From Verrucomicrobiota bacterium (GTDB lineage Bacteria; Verrucomicrobiota; Verrucomicrobiia; Limisphaerales; PALSA-1396): a stretch of 64,000 nt of DNA. Position 1 is the stretch's first letter; each line of letters begins with the position of its first letter. This document shows positions 9,201-17,163 of the stretch, in pieces. The position numbers were made by a program, and so were the translations under genes. The notes under the pieces are model-generated. The model worked only from the letters and a program-made list of their open reading frames with translations. It ran no database searches and was not told the origin of the DNA. Location of the stretch: contig JACQFP010000022.1 in assembly GCA_016200005.1 (NCBI GenBank), forward strand, positions 124,001 through 188,000, given 5' to 3'.

Positions 9201-10443
9201 GTTCTGCCTGTAACCCGGCGGCTTTCTGCAAACGTTCCTGCGTTTTCAGACGAAACTGGTTTGCTGTCTTCAACGCCTCCTTGAAGGCGGCGATGTCGAA
9301 CTCGCTCCACAGCAGATCGACCGGGCCTTTGCCACCCCAACAGGGCAGGCTGGTAAAAGCAGGAAACACATAACCGCGATTGCCGCGCGCAAGTTTGATC
9401 GGGTCGTCACCCATGCTAACAAGTCGGTCCGCTGTGCCCGCTGCGACTTTGGCTGTCTGCCGAGCCGGAGACTTCGGAGCAGGGAATGAGTCGCGAAGGA
9501 CTTCAAACGTAACGAGTGAGCGTTCGACGTACGCGAACAAGAGGTAGGCGAAAAACCGGCGCTTCAGCGCTTCCTTGTTGATACTGCCGCCGGCATACGC
9601 CGGGTACGCAGCCGAGTCTGGCAGCGCTCCGATCTTCTTCTCAAGATGTTCCGCAATTGCAGTCAGTCGGGAATCCTTCCCTTTTAGCCAAGCCAGCGCC
9701 TCCAACAATTTGTCTCGTGCTTCCTTCCCTGACACTGGATTCGCGTTCGGAATCGGGTTGGCGAAGAAGCCGAATTTCAGTTTGGCGGCAATGGCATCAG
9801 GATTTCGTGCGGATTCAGGATCATGCAGCAGCGCCGGCAAAGTGGTCTTGGCTTCAGCCTTCTGCAAGGATGCGGCTCCGCGTGGGAACTGTCCGTTGTA
9901 GCCGGGCCAGCAGAGCCGGGGCAGATAACCGCGCCCTTCTTGTTGAATCGCCGAATCTCCACCCAGGTCTTCGACCAACGCATCGACCGCCAGTTGCAAC
10001 AATTCCTTGCTTGATGAATTCCCATCGAGGGTAGCGGCGAAAGCGTCTTCGATGGTTGCTTGGGTTTTGCCGGGCAACACGTACGGCATAATCACGGCGC
10101 ACAGTCCTCTGAAGCGTCTGCTCTTGCGGATGAAGGGTTGCCACACATCCGCAAGCTGCTTCCGCAATTTCCCCATCGGGGTAGTTTCATCACTGGCCAG
10201 CGCAGCAAGGCAGAACAGATAATAATTCACCGCGTCCTGAAAGAGTTGGTGGTGCTGCCAGAGGGCGGCTTGCCATTTGGCTTTCGCCTGCTTGGGGTCG
10301 TCAGCGAACGGCAGCCACGGATTCTGATTTCGACACCTCACCTCGGTCCTCTCCCCGGTCGAGGCGGAGAGGATGCGCGGCGCGTGCTGGTCCGGGTTGG
10401 CGATTTCGACGTTGGTGACCTTGCCTTGGTAGATGCGGTTCAT
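6208..10443 (-). CDS. cas12b: CRISPR-associated effector Cas12b (C2c1), unusually long
   Basis: The 1411-residue RNA-guided DNA endonuclease of the locus. The RuvC-like nuclease is split as in other Cas12 proteins: motif I PVDLGQRDAG (D767), motif II VDFVVLEDLSAYL (E1128) and motif III MQADINAAINLG (D1261). The stretch after motif II (ENLRLMKWCHR, AAYSSKFCSRTGVAGFRAREI) is characteristic of Cas12b and separates it from Cas12a. There is no HNH motif. Compared with Alicyclobacillus Cas12b (about 1130 residues, from memory), the extra length is mostly before motif I (about 200 residues) and between motifs I and II (about 80). Residues about 22-38 (RILSASTGERTEVR) are encoded by a palindromic repeat also found upstream. 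Start ATG 10443 has no clear ribosome-binding site. Confidence 0.93.
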   Translation of the reverse strand: MNRIYQGKVTNVEIANPDQHAPRILSASTGERTEVRCRNQNPWLPFADDPKQAKAKWQAALWQHHQLFQDAVNYYLFCLAALASDETTPMGKLRKQLADVWQPFIRKSRRFRGLCAVIMPYVLPGKTQATIEDAFAATLDGNSSSKELLQLAVDALVEDLGGDSAIQQEGRGYLPRLCWPGYNGQFPRGAASLQKAEAKTTLPALLHDPESARNPDAIAAKLKFGFFANPIPNANPVSGKEARDKLLEALAWLKGKDSRLTAIAEHLEKKIGALPDSAAYPAYAGGSINKEALKRRFFAYLLFAYVERSLVTFEVLRDSFPAPKSPARQTAKVAAGTADRLVSMGDDPIKLARGNRGYVFPAFTSLPCWGGKGPVDLLWSEFDIAAFKEALKTANQFRLKTQERLQKAAGLQAELDWMDGKATKLKRAEHVEEELPAVLKGDPRFEKVKHLIEVELAEEHYLAEGESVAYGLHPRTLRCYRDLVALWNKKVKPGQPFSDEVYGKLIAATDEFQAENKERIGSVTLFKKLLEKDYWCLWATPDEATAAAQQKAGFSERIVEDYQHYLELQTDIARLKEPIRFTPADAEHSRRLFMFSDLMGRAKSEHVPNATPHGFGVDVSLAVNTNGIWKETRVRLHYSAPRLSRDGLRKASGEDLERAAWLQPMMAALNLPEPTSQDFSKCAVSLMPNRQGEEFRHLLNFPVSLDPSALHKAVGSQARWVSQFVAFGKGDDEQKFFLRWPQEETPALRKAGPWWEALDAFTCLPVDLGQRDAGAYALLDVRANAGWGKKPARELGNTNGKTWSAGLAAAGVLRLPGEDARVWRDGKWQEELSGEKGRLATDDEWKETRDLIRRLADFVADAKEGKLNAEEVVTSWIGDDPKTWSFPELNGKLLRVFGRAQGWLARCHRWLWMLGDESKRDRALAELLEQERRTDLRPRAEAKEVGPLLTLIKAEIERLNSFLPEQLVRIANRCVPLRGRKWAWNNHPDQEFGKKGCHLVEMVEAADHKPLIAGQRGLSLERIEQLEELRRRFQSLNRALQREPGTAPKSGREMRNDPLPDCCPDILDKLDRTKEQRVNQTAHMIVAQALGVRLRPHQASVEERAAKDLHGEYEPIPGRKPVDFVVLEDLSAYLSSQTRERKENLRLMKWCHRQVTDKVKELCQAFGIPVLETPAAYSSKFCSRTGVAGFRAREIRNEDRNTFPWKKRLADGDESTRELFDWLAKANEGRANKVPRTLLVPMPLGPLFVPAASKLPVMQADINAAINLGLRAIAAPDAHAVHVRIRSETTDGKFQVRAESKREKARWGSKPPDIKMVNETQQAALAREGGKPNFFVDLGKLAMFDKAAIGDLPLPLASGRGLWKSVRDREWTRCREINSERMRQWGFQPGDHTPQVVATPDQEDDVPMQYT
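10331..10380. repeat. Palindromic repeat inside the 5' end of cas12b
   Basis: CGACACCTCACC...CCTCTCC...GGAGAGG...GCGCGG matches the intergenic copy at 10659-10708 at about 80% by eye. The stem CCTCTCC/GGAGAGG is kept in both. It is translated in frame as part of Cas12b. Its peptide (LSASTGER) resembles those made by the same family elsewhere in the window (LSPSDGER at 43512-43574, LSASDGER at 40011-40073). Confidence 0.75.
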
Positions 10444-10546
10444 TCGCTGCTCGGTTGAGAGTTGAGTGGTTCTTTGCGCGCTTTTGCGGTCAACGTTTCC
10501 AGACTTTCTTTGCCGATTCTCGCCGACGGTAGCGAAGAACTGGACT

Positions 10547-10640
10547 GGTTGAAAGTTGAGGGGTTGTTTGAAGGTTGAGGGTTGAGGGTTGAGGGGTTGT
10601 TTGAAGGTTGAGAGTTGAGGGTTGAGGGTTGAGAGTTCAG
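10547..10640. repeat. TTGAGGG-type heptamer array
   Basis: Imperfect tandem units GGTTGAGGGTTGAGGGTTGA and variants. A block GAGGGGTTGTTTGAAGGTTGA occurs twice inside. Related short arrays occur at 10791-10840, 4381-4408, 61680-61714 and 62181-62213. Confidence 0.8.
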
Positions 10641-10658
10641 ACGGACGAAGAAGCGAAT

Positions 10659-10708
10659 CGACACCTCACCCTTGATCCCTCTCCCAGATCGATGCGGAGA
10701 GGGCGCGG
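10659..10708. repeat. Intergenic copy of the repeat found in cas12b
   Basis: CGACACCTCACCCTTGATCC... with a CTCTCCC/GGAGAGG stem; aligns with 10331-10380 inside cas12b. Confidence 0.75.
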
Positions 10709-11024
10709 TACGCTCTGTGTGTTCTTTTGCGGCCAATTCAGTTCGCGTATTCATCGTGTTTCGCGGTTGATGGGAATCGACAAGACAGGAAGTTGGGAGT
10801 TGAGGGTTGAACTTGGAGGGTTGAGAGTTGAGTGGGTTGATACCTGTTTTCCCGGTCGTGGACAATCTCAATTGTCTGATCTTTATGCGCGTGTCTGCGC
10901 CCAGACCGGTCGCCGAAAAGGCGCAAGGCAATGGGGTTGACAACCATTTCGGGCGGGGCGGATGATGCGCCATAACCAAACTGCCCAGCGTCATAATGCA
11001 AATGTCGATCGTAAATCCACTACC

Positions 11025-12725
11025 ATGAAAGCTTCGTTGTTAAACCTGTTCATCATGGCATCTCCCATTCTCTTGAGCGCACGGAGTCACAGCGAACCCA
11101 TCGCCGTCGTTCCGCTCTTCGTCCTTCAGAATGATACCAACCTCGCCATTTCCTGGCCGTACCCGTCCACCGGGTTCGGTCTCGAATTCTCGACGAACCT
11201 GAACACGACGAGCTGGCAGCCTGTCGCCGGAACTGCAGTTTCCAACAATGGCCGCTGGGAGGTCACGACACCGGTCAACCGGCTGGGCGGCTTCTTTCGC
11301 TTGAAGAATCACCTCGAACATTTCGGATTCTGGGCGGGATCATTGGCTCCGGGAGGATCCATCGCCGAGCAGCGCGGCTCGCTCAATTTCACGTATCTGC
11401 AAGCGGGATTTAGCGACACTTTATCCGATCAGGCCATTTCCGCGGGCATGAGATTGCTCGTGCCTTCTCCAGACTTTAGTGACACCAACGCGGTCAATGC
11501 GATCAAGCCTTATACCAACAACATCCTTGCTTTCTTCATGATGGATGAACCCGACTGCGTCGCGGGAGGGGACACGAATTACTTAAATACACTTTTAACT
11601 TCCATTGAGACAGAAATCGTCAAAGTGAAAGCCAATTTCCCGGGCGCCAAGACCATGTTCACGGTCGGTTGCCCTTTTTGGAGCTATAGCAATTTCCGCA
11701 TTCCTGCCGGCATGGATTATATCGCAATTGAAAGTTACGGCAGCACAGGCGTTCCCGCCACGACGAAGACCGAATGGTTGGACAAGATCGCTTATCTAAA
11801 ATCCTATATGAATGGCGACCAAAGAATCTTCCTGATGCCGGGGGCGACGGAAAACTATGGGACGGAATCCCAGCTTATCCAGAAGGCAAACGATATTTAC
11901 AATTACGCGCAGACCGACCCGTTGGTCATTGGTGTGTTTCCGTTCGACTGGTACAGCGATAATTATGATTGCGCGAGCGTCGGAGTATTCTGCGGGAACG
12001 GCGTGCCGGCCACCAATTACGCCATCCCTGTCATTGGCAACCGAAGCGTGCGCGATCTGCCCAACTTGCGGGCGCGCTATATTCAGATCGGGCAAGCCAT
12101 CATGAACGGCCCTTTTCTGGACTTCGGCACGGGTGGGCCTGCGATCGAATTCCTCGGTGGCGCCAGCCTGCCCGGTTCGCCTTGGATTGCATCAGGAGGA
12201 GCAACGGCCGTCGTGAATTTTTTTGACCCGGAACTCGGCGCCACGAATCAGGCCTTGCGAATCAGCTCCGGTTCGAGTTTGAACGAGTGGTACGTTGCGC
12301 TGGGTGGCGTGGATGAACTGGCGGTCGGCGCGCGATTTCGCCTTGTGGCCTTCAGTCCCACGGGCAAAGAAAACCTTTTGTGTTTGACGACCCATTCCAC
12401 GCCGATGTCGCCGGCGCCCTCCATCACGCTCGTCAATGGCCGTTACAAACTCTGGAGTTATGTTGATCCCGATACGTTCGGACAGCCAGGGTTGGAGATA
12501 GCCGATATCGGCCCGGTGGTCACCAACGCCTGGCACATCGCGTATCTCTACGCCCGGAACGACGGCAAGGTGAAGTTGTGGTGGGATGGGAATCTGGTTT
12601 TCGACGGCACGGCGCCGCCGGCCAATCCGTACGATTGCTATGTCGAATGGGGCAGCGGCGCGTGGCAGTACGACGCGACCACCACGGTGGACTTTGATTG
12701 GGTGGCTTACGGCAATAACTTTTGA
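11025..12725 (+). CDS. Secreted protein, putative glycosidase-like with C-terminal LamG-like domain
   Basis: A 566-residue exported protein starting at ATG 11025 (MKASLLNLFIMASPILLSARS, a signal peptide). Residues about 25-95 resemble the short 'FSTNLNTTSWQPVAG' beta module common in Verrucomicrobiota secreted proteins. The middle (about 100-370) has features of a TIM-barrel hydrolase: FFMMDEPDC, MDYIAIESYGS and FPFDWYSDNYD carry acidic residues at strand ends, but I cannot name a glycoside hydrolase family. The last 190 residues look like a concanavalin/LamG sandwich (ARFRLVAFSPTG, WHIAYLYARNDGKVKLWWDG). It stands alone, transcribed away from the cas operon. The function is inferred from layout only. 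Confidence 0.6.
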   Translation: MKASLLNLFIMASPILLSARSHSEPIAVVPLFVLQNDTNLAISWPYPSTGFGLEFSTNLNTTSWQPVAGTAVSNNGRWEVTTPVNRLGGFFRLKNHLEHFGFWAGSLAPGGSIAEQRGSLNFTYLQAGFSDTLSDQAISAGMRLLVPSPDFSDTNAVNAIKPYTNNILAFFMMDEPDCVAGGDTNYLNTLLTSIETEIVKVKANFPGAKTMFTVGCPFWSYSNFRIPAGMDYIAIESYGSTGVPATTKTEWLDKIAYLKSYMNGDQRIFLMPGATENYGTESQLIQKANDIYNYAQTDPLVIGVFPFDWYSDNYDCASVGVFCGNGVPATNYAIPVIGNRSVRDLPNLRARYIQIGQAIMNGPFLDFGTGGPAIEFLGGASLPGSPWIASGGATAVVNFFDPELGATNQALRISSGSSLNEWYVALGGVDELAVGARFRLVAFSPTGKENLLCLTTHSTPMSPAPSITLVNGRYKLWSYVDPDTFGQPGLEIADIGPVVTNAWHIAYLYARNDGKVKLWWDGNLVFDGTAPPANPYDCYVEWGSGAWQYDATTTVDFDWVAYGNNF

Positions 12726-13037
12726 TGGCGCGGCTGCGCTGACCGGTTTGTGCGATGGGTTTGTTGGACGCTTCAGTGCGAGACTGGAAATGAAGCACGC
12801 GAGTTCCTTCTCCTGGGGGAGAAGGCTAGGATGAGGGCGAGTTAAGAAAACCAACTGATCTTTTTGTCCAACGCCCGCCCTCACCCCGGCCCTCTCCCCC
12901 AAGGAGAGGGAGGATCGCTTCCCGTCTGACGGAAGTGCGCGCGGATGGACTTGCCGGAAGAGCAACGGCGCGTGACGGAAGTGCTGAAGGAACTTACTGC
13001 TCCGCCGGGCTGGCTTGTCTGAAACGGCGCTGGTTAA
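12726..13037. other. Intergenic region with a palindromic repeat
   Basis: No gene seen. An imperfect inverted repeat at 12806-12910 (CCTTCTCCTGGGGGAGAAGG ... CCCTCTCCCCCAAGGAGAGG) belongs to the CTCACCCCGGCCCTCTCC family. Confidence 0.6.
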
Positions 13038-13148
13038 TCAAATGAAGAAAAACAGAGCCAGGAACAGCGCCAACAAACTATAAATCACCACTTCCACAAC
13101 CAGCTCGACGGTCTCGCGCTTGACGGAATGACTTTTCATGACGTTCAT
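13038..13148 (-). CDS. Possible small single-span membrane protein
   Basis: Thirty-six codons from ATG 13148 (MNVMKSHSVKRETVELV...). A charged start is followed by a 20-residue hydrophobic helix (VVEVVIYSLLALFLALFFFI) that ends the protein. The second ATG at 13139 is equally possible. The abrupt change from basic/acidic to purely hydrophobic residues is what a real tail-anchored small protein looks like, but there is no ribosome-binding site and no homologue I recognise. The longer reading from 13334 passes through repeat DNA and is not believed. Confidence 0.35.
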   Translation of the reverse strand: MNVMKSHSVKRETVELVVEVVIYSLLALFLALFFFI

Positions 13149-13624
13149 GTCATTTGATTGGTTCAAAGCAAAAATTCTCCACGAATTGATGCAAGTCAAG
13201 CGGTTTGCATGGTTGTGATTTCGATTCGGAAAACCGCGAGTGCGAACAGCAGAGAAAAACCGTTGCAACCCGATTCTGGCCGGAAGGGAAATCTCTCCGC
13301 GAACTCCGTAGCAGCGGATGTAAGTCCGCTCCATCTGAATTAGATGAAAGTCAGAGCCGACTCACGTCGGCGGCTACGGTTCGGGCGATCCAATGCGCGG
13401 AATTTTCTTTTAGGCGAATTCTCTCCCCAAGGATAGGGGGAATCGCTTCCAGTCTAAAGGATGTGTGCGCGACTGGGCTTGGCGAACAGTTGGCCGAAAA
13501 ATGCAAGTGCGCTTGCCGGCGGCAAGCGCGCCGCAAGAGAGCTTGCTAAATCCTGCTGGTCGGCGTATCAATAGCTCGAACATTGAAACCCAGAGGGTTG
13601 AGCCATCAACAGACCAGTCTTTGA
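13149..13624. other. Intergenic region with a GTAGCAGC palindrome
   Basis: No gene supported. An inverted repeat at 13306-13379 (CCGTAGCAGCGGATGTAAGT ... TCACGTCGGCGGCTACGG) is the same family as the copy inside the kinase gene at 43188-43259. A stretch at about 13240-13285 loosely resembles the signal-peptide coding part of the beta-helix gene. Confidence 0.6.
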
Positions 13625-14437
13625 ATGGAAATTATGAAACAATTGGAACCTTCAACCGTCACGAAGCAATCGCAGGGCTTCACCTTGATCGAACTGCTGG
13701 TGGTCATCGCCATCATTGCCATTCTGGCGGGACTGCTTTTGCCGGCGCTGGCCAAGGCCAAGGAGAAAGGGCGGGCCATAAGTTGCCTGAGCAACATCAA
13801 ACAGTTGGGTTTGGGTTACAAAATGTATTCGGACGACAACTCTGATGACATGGTGGCTTTGTATCTGTTCAACGCCCCTCCTCCAGGTGCCTTTATTCCC
13901 AGCGATGGGGTCATGTGGTGGGTGGATTGCCTCCGGCCATATATCCAAACAACCAACGTCTGCAAATGCGCGAGCGTGAAAAGCGATTTCGGGATCGCGG
14001 GGAGCCATCCCGAACTTACGTGGTGGGCATCGGACCCTAAGGGCCACCCGCCAACCAAACTGGCTAGAATCAAACGGCCGGTTGAATCCATTCCATTTGC
14101 CGATTTCGGCGTGGTTGCCAATCCGGCTGAAAAAGATCCTGATAAGTGGGTGGTGGTGCCCAACCCAACGCCAATTCCACCCTATTGGCCTCGCCCCTTT
14201 TGGCGTACGCCAGCCAATCAAGGTTATTTCGATAGTGACCCCCAACGTCCGGTGAATCGGCACAGTGGCAAGGGCAACACCGGCTACGTCGACGGCCACG
14301 CGGAGGCGATTAAAGTCAGCCGCATTGGCCTGCAGTATTATCCCGGTAAGAATGAGGCAGGGCAGAGCGCAACCGGCGTGCAATGGCTGGGTGGCAACGG
14401 GAAATACGACCCACGCTGGATGTGGGACCTGGAATGA
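13625..14437 (+). CDS. Type II secretion/prepilin-like protein
   Basis: A 270-residue protein with a class III signal: [19 protein letters not shown] begins at residue 18, with Gly preceding the processed Phe and the Glu at +5, so a prepilin peptidase should cleave it. The hydrophobic helix continues into [35 protein letters not shown], the standard continuation in the large Verrucomicrobiota and Planctomycetota pseudopilin family. The C-terminal half has the '[19 protein letters not shown]' loop found in many members. These proteins are abundant paralogues, probably surface or pseudopilus components; individual roles are unknown. A second paralogue is at 18976-19917. The starts at 13625 and 13634 are both possible. 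Confidence 0.9.
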   Translation: MEIMKQLEPSTVTKQSQGFTLIELLVVIAIIAILAGLLLPALAKAKEKGRAISCLSNIKQLGLGYKMYSDDNSDDMVALYLFNAPPPGAFIPSDGVMWWVDCLRPYIQTTNVCKCASVKSDFGIAGSHPELTWWASDPKGHPPTKLARIKRPVESIPFADFGVVANPAEKDPDKWVVVPNPTPIPPYWPRPFWRTPANQGYFDSDPQRPVNRHSGKGNTGYVDGHAEAIKVSRIGLQYYPGKNEAGQSATGVQWLGGNGKYDPRWMWDLE

Positions 14438-14493
14438 GGTCCTCGCAAAAAAATAACCACCGGCTCCTCCTGCGGCAAATTCCCTAAGTCGGC

Positions 14494-15144
14494 ATGATAA
14501 AAAAGACGATTGGTCCGCTAATCTTGATTCTAGTGATTGCCGCCGCGGCGGTGTGGATTTATCGCAGCATGTCCGACCGCTCCACGAACTTCAATTTGAA
14601 TCCTTATTATGCACTCGGCGCGGGAGTGGCGGAGGAAACCGGCAAGCTGCTCGGCAATAAAGGCCAGGTGCTGATCATCGCGCCTGACACCAGCCAGTTC
14701 AAGAATCCGGCAGTGGATGGACAACTGAAGTCCTTCCAGGACGCAATGCACAAAAACAAGTCCATATCGGTAGCCGCCACGGTGAGATTCAAATTGACGC
14801 CGATGGAGCAAATGGCGGCGGGTGGGTCGGTGCCGCGCGATTTCTTTCTTAACGCCTTGCAAAGTCATCCCAACGTTGGCGCCGTGGTTTTGTTCTGCGG
14901 CTTTCCGCCGTTAGGGTTGCCAGACTACGACACGTTGAAACAAAGCGGTGCCAAAGTGGTCGTGGCGTCTGGTTATCTGCCGTCTTACCGGAAACTGCTG
15001 GAGGGGCAGTTGATTCACCTCGCCATCGTTCCGCGATTCGACCGCACTGACGCGCCCGCCAAAGAACCAAAGACGCTGCGTGAATGGTTCGATAGGGATT
15101 TCGTCGTGATCACGCCCGACAACACGGCGACGTTGCCGTACTGA
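14494..15144 (+). CDS. Membrane-anchored protein, periplasmic-binding-like
   Basis: A 216-residue protein with one N-terminal membrane helix (IGPLILILVIAAAAVWIY) and an exported remainder. Strand-helix alternation (GQVLIIAPD, SISVAATVRF, VGAVVLFCGFPP, GAKVVVASGYLPSYRKLL) suggests a Rossmann-like or periplasmic-binding-protein-like fold. No catalytic motif is seen and no family is recognised with confidence. It follows the prepilin-like gene by 56 bases on the same strand, so the two are probably co-transcribed and it may serve the same surface process. Confidence 0.6.
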   Translation: MIKKTIGPLILILVIAAAAVWIYRSMSDRSTNFNLNPYYALGAGVAEETGKLLGNKGQVLIIAPDTSQFKNPAVDGQLKSFQDAMHKNKSISVAATVRFKLTPMEQMAAGGSVPRDFFLNALQSHPNVGAVVLFCGFPPLGLPDYDTLKQSGAKVVVASGYLPSYRKLLEGQLIHLAIVPRFDRTDAPAKEPKTLREWFDRDFVVITPDNTATLPY

Positions 15145-15540
15145 CGAAGACCAGTAGCCGCCGACGTGAGAAGGGGGAATCCTCCGAGCATCTTGTCGAT
15201 CTCATCCGCCTCATTACTTCTGCGGCTATTGCAGTTGCCAGGAGGACTTTCCGGATCGACCGGCGTGCGAAGGTAGGGCGCAACCTCCGGGCGCGCCGCA
15301 AACTCCCGCGAACCTACGACGGCGCGCCCGGAGGTCGCGTCCTGCCACGCTTCGTTTTCGGGTATTGGGCTATGCACTTAATTCCCCTTGGCCCATCGGA
15401 CACGCTAAAGCGTGAACTCCAACGCCGTGCGAGGGCCATTTCCGTTGGAGTTCAACCTTTACGTTGTCCCCCATTTGCCTGAAGGGGAATCAAGTGCGTA
15501 GCCCTATTCGGATATTATTTTCGGCAATCACTCCACCTTT
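15145..15540. other. Intergenic region made of three palindromes
   Basis: No gene. It contains a decayed GTAGCCGCC palindrome at about 15153-15231, a GGTAGGGCGC...GCGTCCTGCC inverted repeat at 15273-15346, and a large inverted repeat at 15367-15503 (GGGCTATGCACTTAATTCCC ... GGGGAATCAAGTGCGTAGCCC region) enclosing an ACGCTAAAGCGTGAACTCC core. Confidence 0.7.
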
Positions 15541-15960
15541 TCAACGGGTGGGCAACTCGCTTTCGTCAATGCCCCAGATTCTGGGCGACGCCAGTTCGAG
15601 GCTGTTGCCCGCGGGATCGCGGAAATAAATTGAACGGCCGCCGTTCGGCCAGTTGATTTCGCGCTCGATCGCCACGCCGTTGCGTTCCAGATGGGAGCGC
15701 CAGGTTGGAAGTTCATCCTCCGTTACTGCAAAGGCGGCGTGGCCCGGTCCGTCCGCGCCGTGGGGCGGAAGACCGGTGCCCAGTTCGCGCGTCTTTGCCG
15801 GATTGAAAATTAAAAAGACGCGACGACCACAGCGGAAGAAAACGTGACGGCCCGCCAGCCGGGCGGTGACCTCCAGCCCAAGAACGGTGGAGTAAAACTT
15901 CTCAGCCGCATCCAAGTCGCCGACATAAAGACAGGTTTCCAGGATTTCGCTGACTCGCAT
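15541..15960 (-). CDS. VOC family protein (glyoxalase/dioxygenase-like)
   Basis: A 139-residue single vicinal-oxygen-chelate protein. The two beta-alpha-beta-beta-beta modules are clear: LETCLYVGDLDAAEKFYSTV opens the first, and GHAAFAVTEDELPTWRSHLE with SIYFRDPAGNSLEL the second. The metal-ligand positions expected in the fold are His (GHAAF) and Glu (NSLEL). Members include glyoxalase I, fosfomycin-resistance proteins and dioxygenases, and the substrate cannot be read from this sequence. It stands alone, flanked by palindromic repeats on both sides. Confidence 0.85.
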   Translation of the reverse strand: MRVSEILETCLYVGDLDAAEKFYSTVLGLEVTARLAGRHVFFRCGRRVFLIFNPAKTRELGTGLPPHGADGPGHAAFAVTEDELPTWRSHLERNGVAIEREINWPNGGRSIYFRDPAGNSLELASPRIWGIDESELPTR

Positions 15961-16015
15961 GAATGAATCTATCTACACGTCGGCAAGAATTGCGAGGCAG
16001 GAATGGAGAAACACT

Positions 16016-16091
16016 GAACCCACCCCCTTGTCCCTCCCAGGAGGGGAGCAGCGCATGCTGGATTCTTCCCCTCCTGGGCGGGGTCAGGGGC
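16016..16091. repeat. Palindromic repeat, CCCTCCCAGGAGGGG family
   Basis: Imperfect inverted repeat: CACCCCCTTGTCCCTCCCAG ... CTCCTGGGCGGGGTCAGGGG. Related to the copy at 58974-59051. Confidence 0.65.
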
Positions 16092-16126
16092 TGTTAGAAA
16101 ATAAATTATTACACTCGTTCCAACAT

Positions 16127-16843
16127 TCAGTCTTTGCGGCGCGACTTTGACCGCAACACCAGGATTTGATTCCAACCCTGCACAAATTCGAAATCGCTGC
16201 GGATGACTTCGCTCGCGATGCCGTGGGTTTCGAGTTCCTTGCGCAATTGATCCAGTTGCGGATACGGCTTGCGGTTCATGCCGGCGGGCGGAAAGAGGCG
16301 CACCTCACCTGCGCTCACCCGCGCCAGTTCCCGGGCCGCCGCGACGTGGAACGGATAATCAAACCGGTCGTCGTAGATGAACAGGAAGTGGGCCGAGAGG
16401 ACGAGATCGAATTGCCCGTCGGCAAACGGCAGGTTCGGCAGGAACGCGGGAACGTAACTGGCTTTGCGGCGCTGAAAATCCGCACAAAACAAATCCAGTG
16501 TCCGTCGCCGCGCGGCGCGCATTTCCTCCATCGAGTGATAATAGCGCGACAGGTACGCGTGCTGGACTTTTTCCACCTCGTCCATGACGTGATCGATGTC
16601 CACCTCGCCAATGGCGCGCAGTTTTTCGACGGAGTTTTCAAACAACGGATCGATGGCGGTCACGTTGATTCCCAGTTCAGCCGCCTCCGCTGCGAAGGAG
16701 GCCGCGCCCGAGGGACAATCGAGCACGGATTTTCCTTCGAGGGCTGGCAGGTCGAGGTTGAAGAACAGTTTGTATTCAGCCAGTGAACGTCCGTAAAAAA
16801 CGACGCGTTCCAAGTGTAGTTGATCGGCTTGTTGCATAAGCAT
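16127..16843 (-). CDS. Class I SAM-dependent methyltransferase-like protein
   Basis: A 238-residue protein. Motif I VLDCPSGAASFAAEAAELG and the acidic end of strand 2 (NVTAIDP) form an S-adenosylmethionine pocket. Motif 'LPFADGQFDLVLSAHFLFIY' is the usual strand-4 post-motif found in class I methyltransferases. An insertion between these (about residues 75-125, EVEKVQHAYLSRYYHSMEEM) is helical and may form the substrate cap. The GxGxG is replaced by PSGAAS, a common variation. The target is unknown, and there is no operon partner: the next gene, an acyl-CoA synthetase, is divergent. Confidence 0.8.
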   Translation of the reverse strand: MLMQQADQLHLERVVFYGRSLAEYKLFFNLDLPALEGKSVLDCPSGAASFAAEAAELGINVTAIDPLFENSVEKLRAIGEVDIDHVMDEVEKVQHAYLSRYYHSMEEMRAARRRTLDLFCADFQRRKASYVPAFLPNLPFADGQFDLVLSAHFLFIYDDRFDYPFHVAAARELARVSAGEVRLFPPAGMNRKPYPQLDQLRKELETHGIASEVIRSDFEFVQGWNQILVLRSKSRRKD

Positions 16844-17163
16844 TCCAATCTGGATACTCCAGAGCGGCCATTTTCCTGAAAACCGGATTCAAGTCCAGCC
16901 CGATGAATGGGTTTGGGTGAGCGGCCAGGATGGATCCAAGATTGGAGCGCGGACAGCCTTGTCCGCGTGTTGGAGTTCAAGCTTCAGCTTGTCCCGAGGC
17001 ACGCTAAAGCGTGAACTCCAACTTTTGCGCGGACAAGGCTGTCCGCGCTCCTACGAGGTTCATTTCTTCGATCCACTCAGCCGAGCGACGGCAACTCCGG
17101 CAGTTTGCCTTTGCCGCCTCTGGAATATCCGCTACACTTTTCAAAACCAATGCGCGTCAAGTT
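16844..17163. other. Divergent gap with a nested palindrome
   Basis: A perfect 24-base inverted repeat, 16944-16967 and 17028-17051 (GGAGCGCGGACAGCCTTGTC...), surrounds an inner GTTGGAGTTCAAGCTT / GTGAACTCCAAC pair. No gene is seen. The synthetase start at 17164 has no clear ribosome-binding site. Confidence 0.75.

Larger units (their letters stand above)
10444..11024. other. Divergent gap upstream of cas12b, filled with repeats
   Basis: No convincing gene lies here. It holds two TTGAGGG-type heptamer arrays (10547-10640 and about 10791-10840) and a palindromic repeat at 10659-10708. The promoters of cas12b (leftwards) and of the secreted protein (rightwards) must lie here, but no clear -35/-10 pair stands out. 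Confidence 0.7.

Noticed and set aside
10547-10640. TTGAGGG heptamers as a telomere-like sequence or a second CRISPR array
   Set aside because: Units are 7 bases, imperfect and without spacers; similar tracts lie within genes.
10440-10994. Minus-strand ORF of 184 codons upstream of cas12b
   Set aside because: Largely encoded by heptamer repeats and a palindrome ([11 protein letters not shown]-type peptide); no domain. It might have been taken as an extra CRISPR protein.
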